DNA of 12,718 nt from Rhodospirillales bacterium Alpha_05 (GTDB lineage Bacteria; Pseudomonadota; Alphaproteobacteria; Rhodospirillales; Rhodospirillaceae): contig LUYR01000007.1 of assembly GCA_001603335.1 (NCBI GenBank), positions 1-12,718 of the forward strand. Direction: 5' to 3'. The stretch's first letter is position 1. Every line of letters begins with the position of its first letter. This document shows positions 1-6,086 of this stretch, piece after piece. The notes below the pieces were generated by a model that did no database searches, had not been told where the DNA came from, and saw nothing but the letters and a program-made list of their open reading frames with translations. The translations under genes and the position numbers were made by a program.

Positions 1-111
1 CTCACCCCCGCCGAGGACCGGCCGGTCGCGCCCCGCGCCTCCGGCAGCGGCCGCCCCACCAAGCGCGACCGTCGCCGAACCGATGCGCTCAAGGGCGAAT
101 TGGACGAATGA
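1..111 (+). CDS. S4-domain RNA-binding protein, C-terminal end (partial)
   Basis: Reading frame 1 is open from the window edge to TGA at 109-111 and gives the last 36 residues of a protein. The tail is basic, with the stretch GRPTKRDRRRTDALKG. Tails of the form RPTKRxRRxxD are typical of alphaproteobacterial Hsp15-like S4 RNA-binding proteins, which are often encoded just before fdxA and carD, so tail and neighbours agree. The S4 fold itself lies outside the window, so the function (heat-shock or ribosome-associated RNA binding) is inferred from the tail and gene order only. The gap to fdxA is 110 bp, so co-transcription is possible but not shown. Confidence 0.6.
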   Translation, partial: LTPAEDRPVAPRASGSGRPTKRDRRRTDALKGELDE

Positions 112-221
112 TTCCAATGCGCTGCCCGCCCCCCACAAATCGCGCTTCCGAGGGTTGATTTCCCCGCCCGAAGGCGTAGGTTGAGGGCACGAAGTGTTGG
201 GTCTAGAGGGAGTTGGGGATC

Positions 222-554
222 ATGCCGTACGTCGTCACCGACGAATGCATCAAGTGTAAGTTCATGGACTGCGTCGAGGTTTGCCCCGTGGATTGCTTCT
301 ACGAGGGCGAGAACATGCTGGTGATCCACCCCGGCGAATGCATCGACTGCGGCGTCTGCGAACCCGAGTGCCCCGCCGAGGCGATCTATCCCGACAGCGA
401 CGATGCCGCGACCAAGTGGCTCGAGGTGAACGCCGAATATGCCGAGAAGTGGCCGAACATCACGGTCAAGGGCGAACCCCCGGCCGACGCCGACGAATGG
501 AAAGGCAAACCCAACAAGGATAAGCTGTTCAGCCCCAAGCCCGCTGCGCGCTGA
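222..554 (+). CDS. fdxA: 7Fe ferredoxin (3Fe-4S plus 4Fe-4S), FdxA type
   Basis: A 110-residue soluble electron carrier of the Azotobacter FdI / FdxA family. Counting the start Met, the Cys pattern fits one [3Fe-4S] cluster (C9, C17, C21, C50) and one [4Fe-4S] cluster (C25, C40, C43, C46). C12 matches the extra free Cys of FdI. The sequence starts MPYVVTDECIKCK and contains ECIDCGVCEPECP, both diagnostic, and the acidic C-terminal extension after residue 60 is normal for the family. I chose ATG at 222 because FdxA proteins start MPYVV; a TTG three codons upstream (213) is also open. A GAGGGAG Shine-Dalgarno lies about 9 bases before the ATG. The redox partner is not evident from the neighbourhood. 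Confidence 0.95.
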   Translation: MPYVVTDECIKCKFMDCVEVCPVDCFYEGENMLVIHPGECIDCGVCEPECPAEAIYPDSDDAATKWLEVNAEYAEKWPNITVKGEPPADADEWKGKPNKDKLFSPKPAAR

Positions 555-630
555 AGGCAGGCGCCGGGCCTCGGGGGCACGGCGCTCCACACGTCTTAAA
601 ACCTTCTTGGTTCCATGATGGCATGCGTAA

Positions 631-651
631 CACCGGATTTCCGGTGGTTTT
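631..651 (+). terminator. Possible fdxA terminator
   Basis: Arms CACCGG (631-636) and CCGGTG (641-646) with an ATTT loop, followed by G and TTTT. It is 77 bases after the fdxA stop. The stem is only 6 bp, so a weak terminator or a protein-binding palindrome are both possible. Confidence 0.4.
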
Positions 652-683
652 CGCGTGCTATTCGTGGTATACAAAATGCCGTT

Positions 684-736
684 GCGTCGGACTGCGCTCC
701 GAGATTGGGGCATTAAGGTCGCGACGCGCTTTTTTT
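684..736 (+). terminator. Three-part hairpin ending in seven T: terminator, leader or small-RNA 3' end
   Basis: Outer stem GCGTCG (684-689) with CGACGC (722-727), middle stem GACT (690-693) with GGTC (717-720, one G-T pair), inner stem GCTCC (696-700) with GGGGC (707-711, one G-T pair) around a 6-nt loop. After GC, a run of seven T covers 730-736. The fold and T tract suit a Rho-independent terminator. It could end fdxA read-through, a short RNA begun near 680, or an aborted carD leader. Confidence 0.35.
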
Positions 737-826
737 GAAACCGATAGCAAGTCGAGCCCAAATCGCCGGGTGTCACGGTTGGATTCCGATCGTGTGGTGG
801 GGGCTTTTGCCGTCGGATTGACCGCT

Positions 827-840
827 GCCCGGATCCGGGC
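827..840. promoter_or_regulatory. 14-bp perfect palindrome upstream of carD
   Basis: GCCCGGATCCGGGC lies 77 bp before the carD start and directly after a TTGACC hexamer (818-823). It could be an operator or form a leader hairpin. No T tract follows, so it is not a terminator on this strand. The function is unknown. Confidence 0.25.
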
Positions 841-916
841 GTCGAAGCGGAAACGGAAACCGGCGGGGGCGATTGCATCGACCGCCCTGCCGACAGACGA
901 AAGAGAGAAACGACGC

Positions 917-1411
917 ATGTCGAAGGAAACGTTCAAGGCCGGTGATCACGTCGTGTATCCGACCCATGGTGTCGGATGCGTTCTGGCGGTGGAAATCCAG
1001 AAGATCGGCGGCATGGATCTGGAACTGATCGTCATCGGATTCGAACAGGACCGCATGACCCTCAAGGTTCCGGTGCGCAAGGCCGAAGCCGCTGGGCTGC
1101 GCAAGCTTTCGAACAAGAAGATCATGCAGACCGCGCTCACCACCCTCGGTGGCCGCGCCGCGGTCCGCCGCGCGATGTGGTCGCGCCGCGCCCAGGAATA
1201 CGAAGCCAAGATCAACTCGGGCGACCCGGTGTCGATCGCCGAAGTGGTGCGCGACCTGCACCGCAACGCGCGTAATGCCGAGCAGTCGTACAGCGAGCGG
1301 CAGATCTACGAACAGGCCCTCGAACGCTTGGCGCACGAAGTCGCCGCGGTCGAGAAGATCGGCCACGACGAGGCCACCCGCCGCCTCGAAACCCTGCTCG
1401 AAGCCGCCTGA
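917..1411 (+). CDS. carD: CarD-family RNA polymerase-binding transcription regulator
   Basis: A 164-residue CarD/CdnL-type protein, close to the usual length. These proteins bind the RNA polymerase beta subunit and stabilise open complexes, with a large role at rRNA and growth-related promoters. Residues 1 to about 65 form the CarD_TRCF/RNAP-interaction domain, opening FKAGDHVVYPTHGVG, the hallmark of the family. The rest is the helical C-terminal domain that touches DNA at the upstream fork; it is rich in Arg and Glu and includes the run RRAMWSRRAQEYE. The start at 917 is chosen because the domain begins right after it and an AGAGAG purine tract precedes it; the frame extends upstream to 623 without CarD-like sequence. 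A strong terminator follows. Confidence 0.95.
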   Translation: MSKETFKAGDHVVYPTHGVGCVLAVEIQKIGGMDLELIVIGFEQDRMTLKVPVRKAEAAGLRKLSNKKIMQTALTTLGGRAAVRRAMWSRRAQEYEAKINSGDPVSIAEVVRDLHRNARNAEQSYSERQIYEQALERLAHEVAAVEKIGHDEATRRLETLLEAA

Positions 1412-1437
1412 TCTCAACTACTTTCGATCGGCTGAAC

Positions 1438-1473
1438 AAAACCCCCGCGACACGCGTTGTCGCGGGGGTTTTT
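1438..1473 (+). terminator. Strong Rho-independent terminator of carD
   Basis: A 15-bp perfect stem: the 5' arm 1438-1452 (AAAACCCCCGCGACA) pairs with 1458-1472 around a CGCGT loop, and the T run reaches 1473. It starts 26 bp after the carD stop. Because the stem has AAAA at one side and TTTT at the other, it could work in both directions. Confidence 0.95.
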
Positions 1474-1512
1474 GCAGTGTAAAACCAAAAGGATCAGTGG
1501 TGGGAGATCGAC

Positions 1513-2313
1513 ATGGGACAACCGGAGGTGTGGCGCACGTTCGAAGGCCCCGGCCGGATCTGGGTCGTCGGCGCCGTCCATGGCGAGGCGGAGCGACTCC
1601 GCAATGTCCATGACGAACTCTCGCGCCAGTTCCACCCGCAAGACCGCATCGTCTACGCCGGCGACATCATGGGCTATGGCCCCGACGTGGTCGGCGCGCT
1701 CAACGAACTCCTCCTCTTCCGTCGCGCCCTGATGGCGCGCCACGACGTCGAACCCGACAACATCGTCATCCTCCGCGGCGCGCAGGAAGAAATGTGGCGC
1801 AAGCTGCTCCAGCTCCACTTCGCCCCCGACCCGGCGTCGGTGCTCGAATGGATGCTCGGGCGCGGCCTCCAGGCCAGCCTCAAGGCCTATGGCTTGAGCT
1901 CGCGCGAAGCGGTCAACGCCGCTCGCGAAGGCCGCACCGCGCTCTCGCGCTGGGCTGGACACGCCGCCGACACCGTCGACGACCACGACGGCCACCGCGC
2001 CCTGATGTCCCACCTCAAGCACGCCGCCGTCGTCGACGACGGCTCGCTCCTCGTCGTCAACGCCGGCTACGAACGCGGCGTCGCGCTCGACAAACAACTC
2101 GATTCCTTCTGGTGGGGCGGCGGCGACTTCGAAACCCTCACCCCGGAAGCCACCGGATACCGCGTCGCCGTGCGCGGCGCATCCCACGGCCAACCCGGCG
2201 TCCGCTTCGGCCGCCACGCGGTGACGCTGGACGGCGGCTCCGGCCGGGGCGGTACCGTCTGCGCCGCCCTGTTCGGCCCGGATGGCAATACGATCCAGGT
2301 GATCGAGCTGTAA
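1513..2313 (+). CDS. Degenerate PPP-family metallophosphatase homologue, probably catalytically dead
   Basis: A 266-residue protein that follows the block order of bacterial PPP phosphatases (PphA/PrpE/ApaH type), but most active-site residues are replaced. GDxHG reads GAVHG (residues 20-24): the metal Asp is Ala, the His is kept. GDxVDRG reads GDIMGYG (50-56): the metal Asp is kept. GNHE reads GAQE (89-92): both Asn and His are gone. HAG reads NAG (183-185), and the VxGHT block is VRGAS (220-224). The C-terminal LD-G(x)n-GG block (239-247) and the LDKQLDSFWW segment resemble PPP proteins. A GGGAG Shine-Dalgarno precedes the ATG. It starts only 40 bp after the carD terminator, with no clear promoter. 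It may be a pseudoenzyme that binds a partner or ligand; a cofactor-free activity cannot be excluded. Confidence 0.75.
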   Translation: MGQPEVWRTFEGPGRIWVVGAVHGEAERLRNVHDELSRQFHPQDRIVYAGDIMGYGPDVVGALNELLLFRRALMARHDVEPDNIVILRGAQEEMWRKLLQLHFAPDPASVLEWMLGRGLQASLKAYGLSSREAVNAAREGRTALSRWAGHAADTVDDHDGHRALMSHLKHAAVVDDGSLLVVNAGYERGVALDKQLDSFWWGGGDFETLTPEATGYRVAVRGASHGQPGVRFGRHAVTLDGGSGRGGTVCAALFGPDGNTIQVIEL

Positions 2314-2323
2314 GGCTGGGGAA

Positions 2324-2496
2324 GGTCCGGGCTCTGCCTGGGCCCGCGAGCGTACTCGGTCCCCCTCGACCCCCTTTGTTTTTGCGCGAAGCGCCATAAG
2401 ATCATCACGCCGCGCGAACGTCGAATGCACTTGGCGCGAAAAACCAACGGGTACACAGGGTCCGCGACCCTATGCGGGTTCGGGCAGAGCCCGACC
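2324..2496. repeat. Palindromic intergenic element, copy A (diverged)
   Basis: A diverged member of the repeat family best seen at 3189-3369 and 5901-6080, oriented like the 5901 copy. Its two ends are imperfect inverted repeats of about 25 bp, each holding a GGGC-triloop-GCCC hairpin; one ends in AAGGTCC and the other in GGTC with GACC at the outer edge. Between them is a core with GTTTTTGCGCG on one side and GCGCGAAAAACC on the other. An inner hairpin AGGGTC / GACCCT replaces AGGGCC / GGCCCT of the other copies with pairing kept. It fills nearly all of the gap between the phosphatase homologue and marC. Confidence 0.8.
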
Positions 2497-2501
2497 TTTT
2501 T
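2480..2501 (+). terminator. Terminator-like hairpin just before marC
   Basis: Arms TCGGGC (2480-2485) and GCCCGA (2489-2494) with an AGA loop, then CC and TTTTT. It is the outer right hairpin of repeat copy A. The T run ends 3 bases before the marC Shine-Dalgarno, so there is no room for a promoter after it. Confidence 0.5.
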
Positions 2502-2517
2502 GTCAGGGAACCTCGCG

Positions 2518-3183
2518 ATGCTCGGCTTCAACACCTTCCTGCTCGCTCTGGCTGCGATTTTCCCGGTGGTCAATCCGCCGGGGGCGGCGTTGATCTTCCT
2601 CGGGCTGACCCAGGACGCGACGCCGGAGACGCGGAAGATCCTGGCGCGGCGGATCGCACGGAATTCGTTCTTCGTGCTGATCTGCGCGCTGCTGCTCGGC
2701 GCGTTGATTCTCCAGTTCTACGGGATTTCGCTGCCGATCCTGCGCGTCGCGGGCGGCATCATCGTCGCGGTGGCGGGGTGGAAGCTGCTCAACGAAGGCA
2801 GCACCAAAGGCGCGGCGAAAAAGGCGATCGCGGATTCCGACGCCGAAATCCTCAACCAGGCCTTCTACCCGCTCACCCTGCCGCTCACCACCGGCCCGGG
2901 CACGATCTCGGTGGTGATCAGCCTCGGCCTCTCCAACGGCTTCCAGGTCAATCTGGCGGACTCGGTCGTCTTCTTCGTCGCCTGCCTGCTCGCGATCATC
3001 GTCATCTCGCTGATCATCTACGTCTGCTTCCTCTACGCCGACCGGGTCCAAACCCTGCTCGGCCACGGCGGTACCGATATCGCCGTCCGCCTGTTCGCGT
3101 TCATCCTGTTCTGCCTCGGAATCCAGATCTTCTGGTCCGGCGCGAGCGTCCTGCTGCGCGCGGTGATCGGGGTGCCGGTTTAG
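2518..3183 (+). CDS. MarC-family integral membrane protein
   Basis: A 221-residue protein of the MarC/UPF0056 family: inner-membrane proteins of about 200-220 residues whose substrate is not firmly established; the early link to multidrug resistance was not upheld. Six hydrophobic segments are visible, around residues 3-28, 49-68, 71-91, 116-138, 147-172 and 188-211. Family landmarks are FPVVNPPGAALIF in the first segment and the related FYPLTLPLTTGPGTI in the second half, which reflects the internal duplication of these proteins. ATG at 2518 is chosen because an AGGGA site precedes it and the first segment starts at once. The frame is open back to 2425, but that part translates repeat copy A. 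Transcription must enter through or from inside that repeat. Confidence 0.9.
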   Translation: MLGFNTFLLALAAIFPVVNPPGAALIFLGLTQDATPETRKILARRIARNSFFVLICALLLGALILQFYGISLPILRVAGGIIVAVAGWKLLNEGSTKGAAKKAIADSDAEILNQAFYPLTLPLTTGPGTISVVISLGLSNGFQVNLADSVVFFVACLLAIIVISLIIYVCFLYADRVQTLLGHGGTDIAVRLFAFILFCLGIQIFWSGASVLLRAVIGVPV

Positions 3184-3188
3184 GGAGG

Positions 3189-3369
3189 CCAGGGGCGCTG
3201 CCCCTGGACCCCGCACAGGGCCTTGGGCCCTGTGTACCCCTTAGTTTTTTGCGCGGAGCGCGATAGAGCCATCACGCGGCGTGACGGTTGAGTGCGCTGA
3301 CGCGCGAAAAACCCGGTTATGGGGTCGAGGGGACCGAGTCCCCTCGCGGGCCCGGGCAGAGCCCGGACC
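3189..3369. repeat. 180-bp palindromic intergenic element, copy B
   Basis: The left end is hairpin CCAGGGGC / GCCCCTGG (3189-3207), then a CACAGGGCC-type hairpin, a core running from GTTTTTTGCGCG to GCGCGAAAAAC with the central palindrome TCACGCGGCGTGA, then hairpin CGAGGGGAC / GTCCCCTCG (3326-3346) and hairpin CCGGGC / GCCCGG. The reverse complement of 5901-6080 matches 3190-3369 at 175 of 180 positions by eye, without gaps. The element lies between the convergent ends of marC (5 bp away) and ttdB (17 bp away), so it can end transcription from both sides. Confidence 0.95.
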
Positions 3370-3386
3370 TTCCCCTTAAGCCTTCC

Positions 3387-3995
3387 CTACGAAATGAACC
3401 GCACCTGTTCGCTGATGCGTTCGACGATCGGGATTTTCCGTTCGTTGTAGGTCGCTTTGTTGTCGGCGAAGAGGTTGTTGCCGTGGCTGTCGATGGAGAT
3501 GATCAGCGGGCCGAAGGCTTTGACGCGGTTGATCCAGAGGGTTTCGGGCATGCCGAGGTCGCGCCATTCCGCGCCTTCGATTTCCTCTACTTGGGTTGCG
3601 GCGAGGACGGCGCAGCCGCCGGGGAAGACGGCGTGGACGGCGGTGAACTCCTGGCATCCGGCGACGGTTTCCGGGCCCATGCCGCCTTTGCCGATGATCA
3701 TTTTGACGCCGGTTTGGCGGATGAATTCGCGCTCGAACTTTTCCATGCGCATCGAGGTGGTCGGGCCGATCGAGACCATTTCGAAGCGGTCGTCGGGCAG
3801 CGGGCGGACGATCGGCCCGGCGTGGAGGATGGCGAGGCGGTCGAGGTCGACGGGGAGCGAGCGTTTGAGTTCGATCAGGCGGCGGTGGGCGACGTCGCGG
3901 CAGGTGACGAGCCGCCCGGTGAGGTAGACCACGTCGCCGATGTGCAGGTCGCGGATATCCTCGTCGGAGAGGGGGGTGGTGAGGATCTTTTTCAT
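3387..3995 (-). CDS. ttdB: L(+)-tartrate dehydratase, beta subunit
   Basis: A 202-residue subunit of the class I fumarase / tartrate dehydratase family, nearly the same length as E. coli TtdB (201). It makes the C-terminal half of the enzyme and shapes the substrate pocket with TtdA. TtdB-like stretches include MKKILTTPL, YLTGRLVTCRDVAHRRLIEL, FHAGPIV-like LHAGPIVRP, SIGPTTSMRMEKFEREFI and IGKGGMGPETVAGC. The ATG overlaps the ttdA stop as ATGA (3992-3995), a sign of translational coupling and equal subunit supply. The reaction is L-tartrate to oxaloacetate plus water. A two-subunit fumarase is the main alternative; similarity to recalled E. coli TtdB favours tartrate. The stop lies 17 bp from repeat copy B. 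Confidence 0.85.
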   Translation of the reverse strand: MKKILTTPLSDEDIRDLHIGDVVYLTGRLVTCRDVAHRRLIELKRSLPVDLDRLAILHAGPIVRPLPDDRFEMVSIGPTTSMRMEKFEREFIRQTGVKMIIGKGGMGPETVAGCQEFTAVHAVFPGGCAVLAATQVEEIEGAEWRDLGMPETLWINRVKAFGPLIISIDSHGNNLFADNKATYNERKIPIVERISEQVRFIS

Positions 3996-4903
3996 AGCAC
4001 CGCGTCCTTGTGCGAGAGGATGTCGTAGGAGAGGTCGGCGTTGATGCGGATGCGGCCGCGCCGGTGCGCCCAGCAGCCGGTGGAGACCGCGACGCCGATG
4101 GTGGAGGGGTGGCGCGCCGAGTTCTCGATGTTGACGCCCATCACGCTGGAATTGCCCGAGAGGCCTTGCGGGCCGATGCCGATTTCGTTGAGGCCGTCTT
4201 CGAGGAGGGTTTCCATTTTTGCCGCGTTGGGGTTGGCGTTGTGGGAGCCGACCTCGCGCAGGATCGCCTTTTTCGAGAGCCGCGCCGCCATCTCGGCGGA
4301 GGACGAGACGCCGACGCCGACGAGCAGCGGCGGGCAGGCGTTGACGCCGTAGGAGGTGATCACGTCGAAGACGAACTTGGTGACGCCCTCGTAGCCTTCG
4401 CCGGGCATCAGCACCTTGGCCGCGCCGGGGAGGGTGCAGCCGCCGCCCGCCATGTAGACGTCGATGGTCGCGCCGTCGTCGTCGGGCACGATTTCCCAGT
4501 CGAGCCACGGGATGCTGCGGCCGGTGTTGGTGCCGGTGTTCTTTTCGTCGAAGGTTTCCACCGCGTTGTGGCGCAGCGGTCCGGCCTTGGTGGCGGCCAG
4601 CGTGGCGTCGCGGAGGATGTCTTCGAGCTCGCCGAGCAGCGGGAACTTCGCGCCCGCCTTGATGAAGTACTGGATGATGCCGGTGTCCTGGCAGCTCGGC
4701 CGGTTGAGGCGCTTGGCGGCCTCCTGGTTTTCCGCCATCGAGTCATAGACGGTCTTGGCGAGCGCCTTGGTTTCCTTGGCGCGGAGCTGCGCGAGCTTGT
4801 CCGAAACGTCGTTGGGCAGGCGCTTGCCGATGTAGGCGGTGAAGCGCGCCATCACGTCGGTGAGGGTTTCGGCGGGGCTGGGTTTGACGGATACGGTATC
4901 CAC
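3992..4903 (-). CDS. ttdA: L(+)-tartrate dehydratase, alpha subunit (Fe-S hydro-lyase)
   Basis: 303 residues, the length of E. coli TtdA. This subunit carries the oxygen-sensitive [4Fe-4S] cluster; the three Cys ligands expected for the family are C71 (RPSCQDTG), C190 (NACPPLLVG) and C277 (STGCWAHRRG). Other family blocks are PLRHNAVETFDEKNTGTNTG (109-128), YMAGGGCTLPG (150-160) and GPQGLSGNSSVMGV (244-257). The start is GTG at 4903, supported by an AGGAG Shine-Dalgarno 8 bases upstream. It is first in a two-gene operon with ttdB and divergent from a LysR-type gene, the same arrangement as ttdR-ttdAB in E. coli. No tartrate transporter (TtdT) is seen in the window. Two-subunit class I fumarase remains possible. 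Confidence 0.87.
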   Translation of the reverse strand: MDTVSVKPSPAETLTDVMARFTAYIGKRLPNDVSDKLAQLRAKETKALAKTVYDSMAENQEAAKRLNRPSCQDTGIIQYFIKAGAKFPLLGELEDILRDATLAATKAGPLRHNAVETFDEKNTGTNTGRSIPWLDWEIVPDDDGATIDVYMAGGGCTLPGAAKVLMPGEGYEGVTKFVFDVITSYGVNACPPLLVGVGVSSSAEMAARLSKKAILREVGSHNANPNAAKMETLLEDGLNEIGIGPQGLSGNSSVMGVNIENSARHPSTIGVAVSTGCWAHRRGRIRINADLSYDILSHKDAVL

Positions 4904-4939
4904 GGGAACGTCTCCTTCGGCTGTGTCCTAGAGACGGAG

Positions 4940-4991
4940 CTTAAACCTCGACGCGGAATCGCATAATATCACGCGGACGAACTCTATTCGG
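4940..4991. promoter_or_regulatory. Divergent promoter region of ttdA and the LysR gene
   Basis: The 103-bp gap has one AT-rich core, CATAATAT (4962-4969). Read on the plus strand CATAAT is a 5/6 match to a -10 box, with CTTAAA (4940-4945) 16 bases before it. Read on the minus strand TATTAT (4963-4968) is also a 5/6 -10 match, without a clear -35. Overlapping back-to-back -10 boxes would let a single LysR-bound complex switch both directions. No clear T-N11-A LysR box could be singled out. Confidence 0.4.
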
Positions 4992-5006
4992 TCGCGGAGG
5001 TAACGA

Positions 5007-5900
5007 ATGCAGCCGGACTCCGACCTCGCGCTCTTCGCCCTGGTGGTGCGCCAGGGCAGCCTTGCTGGCGCAGCGCGGGAAATGGACCTCACCCCGCCCG
5101 CAGTCTCCAAGCGCCTCGCCAAGCTCGAACAGCGCCTCGGCGTGCGCCTGCTCAACCGCACCACCCGCCGCCTCACCCTGACCGGCGAAGGCGAGGTCTA
5201 CCTCGTCCACGCGCGCCGCATCCTCGCCGACATCGCCGAGATGGAAGCCCGCGTCTCCAGCAGCCGCGACGTGCCGCGCGGCCTGCTGCGGATCAACGCG
5301 CCCCTCGGCTTCGGCCGCGCCCACGTCGCTCCGGCGGTCTCGTCGTTCGCCTCCCTTTACCCCGAGGTCGAAGTCCGCCTCCACCTCACCGACCGCCCTG
5401 TGGCACTCCCCGACGACACCATCGACCTCGTCATCCGCTTCGGCGATTTGCCCGACTCCCGCCTCATCGCCCAGCGTGTTGCCGCCAACCGCCGCGTCCT
5501 CTGCGCCACCCCGGCCTACCTCGACCGCCACGGTCGCCCGCGAACCCCCACCGATCTCGCCCGCCACAGCTGCATCGTGCTCCGCCAGAACGACGACCCC
5601 TACGGCGTCTGGCGTCTCACCCGCGGCCACGACAGCGAAGCGGTCAAGGTCCACGGCCGCCTCTCCACCAACGACGGCGAAGTCGCCCTCGCCTGGGCGC
5701 GCGACCACCACGGCATCCTGATGCGCGCCGCCTGGAATATCGCCGACGACCTCCGCTCCGGTGCGCTCGAAGAGGTCCTTCCTGGCTGGAACCTGCCGCC
5801 CGCCGACATCCACGCGGTCTACCCCGAACGCCTCAACCTCTCGGCCAAGGTCAGCACCTTCGTCGGGCACTTGCGCGGGTTTCTGGCGGGGCGGGTTTAA
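5007..5900 (+). CDS. LysR-type transcriptional regulator, probable TtdR-like
   Basis: A 297-residue LTTR. The winged helix-turn-helix is at residues 3-61, with GSLAGAAREMDLTPPAVSKRLAKLEQRLGVRLLNRTTR as its family signature (quoted here as separate blocks: GSLAGAAREMDLTPP, then AVSKRLAKLEQRLGVRLL, then NRTTR). The effector-binding domain begins near residue 89 (PRGLLRINAPLGFGR) and ends with FVGHLRGFLAGR. The overall type matches the DmlR/TtdR group that controls dicarboxylate and tartrate genes. GGAGGT lies 5 bases before the ATG at 5007. It is divergent from ttdAB, so the likely job is activation of ttdAB when tartrate is present; this is inferred from position. The TAA stop directly abuts repeat copy C. 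Confidence 0.88.
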   Translation: MQPDSDLALFALVVRQGSLAGAAREMDLTPPAVSKRLAKLEQRLGVRLLNRTTRRLTLTGEGEVYLVHARRILADIAEMEARVSSSRDVPRGLLRINAPLGFGRAHVAPAVSSFASLYPEVEVRLHLTDRPVALPDDTIDLVIRFGDLPDSRLIAQRVAANRRVLCATPAYLDRHGRPRTPTDLARHSCIVLRQNDDPYGVWRLTRGHDSEAVKVHGRLSTNDGEVALAWARDHHGILMRAAWNIADDLRSGALEEVLPGWNLPPADIHAVYPERLNLSAKVSTFVGHLRGFLAGRV

Positions 5901-6080
5901 GGTCCGGGCTCTGCCCGGGCCCGCGAGGGGACTCGGTCCCCTCGACCCGATAACCTGGTTTTTCGCGCGTCAGCGCACTCAACCGTCACGCCGCGTGATG
6001 GCTCTATCGCGCTACGCGCAAAAAACCAAGGGGTACACAGGGCCCAAGGCCCTGTGCGGGGTTCAGGGGCAGCGCCCCTG
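5901..6080. repeat. 180-bp palindromic intergenic element, copy C (inverted relative to B)
   Basis: Near-identical reverse complement of 3190-3369. Hairpins in order: CCGGGC / GCCCGG with TCT loop, CGAGGGGAC / GTCCCCTCG with TCG loop, then the core with GTCACGCCGCGTGAT, then CACAGGGCC / GGCCCTGTG with CAA loop, and CAGGGGC / GCCCCTG (6064-6080) with AGC loop. The whole unit is also a long imperfect palindrome. It lies between the convergent ends of the LysR gene (0 bp) and the YjhX-family gene (6 bp). Confidence 0.95.
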
Positions 6081-6086
6081 TATTGT

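Larger units (their letters stand above)
555..916. other. fdxA-carD intergenic region, 362 bp
   Basis: No convincing gene is present. The carD frame is open back to an ATG at 623, but the stretch before 917 lacks the character of a CarD protein. The region holds a short hairpin with T tract (631-651), a larger fold ending in seven T (684-736), and a 14-bp palindrome (827-840); each is listed separately. A TATACA hexamer at 668-673 could be a -10 box, but I see no matching -35. The long leader could carry carD regulation. Confidence 0.5.

Noticed and set aside
623..916. N-terminal extension of carD by 98 codons
   Set aside because: The CarD domain begins right after 917, the extension has no CarD-like sequence and it translates across the hairpins of the intergenic region.
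1414..2430. 338-codon open frame on the minus strand
   Set aside because: It is the shadow of the phosphatase homologue; it also runs through the carD terminator and repeat copy A.
4010..4966. 318-codon open frame on the plus strand
   Set aside because: It is the shadow of ttdA, dominated by Val, Asp, Gly and Ala repeats, with no family resemblance.
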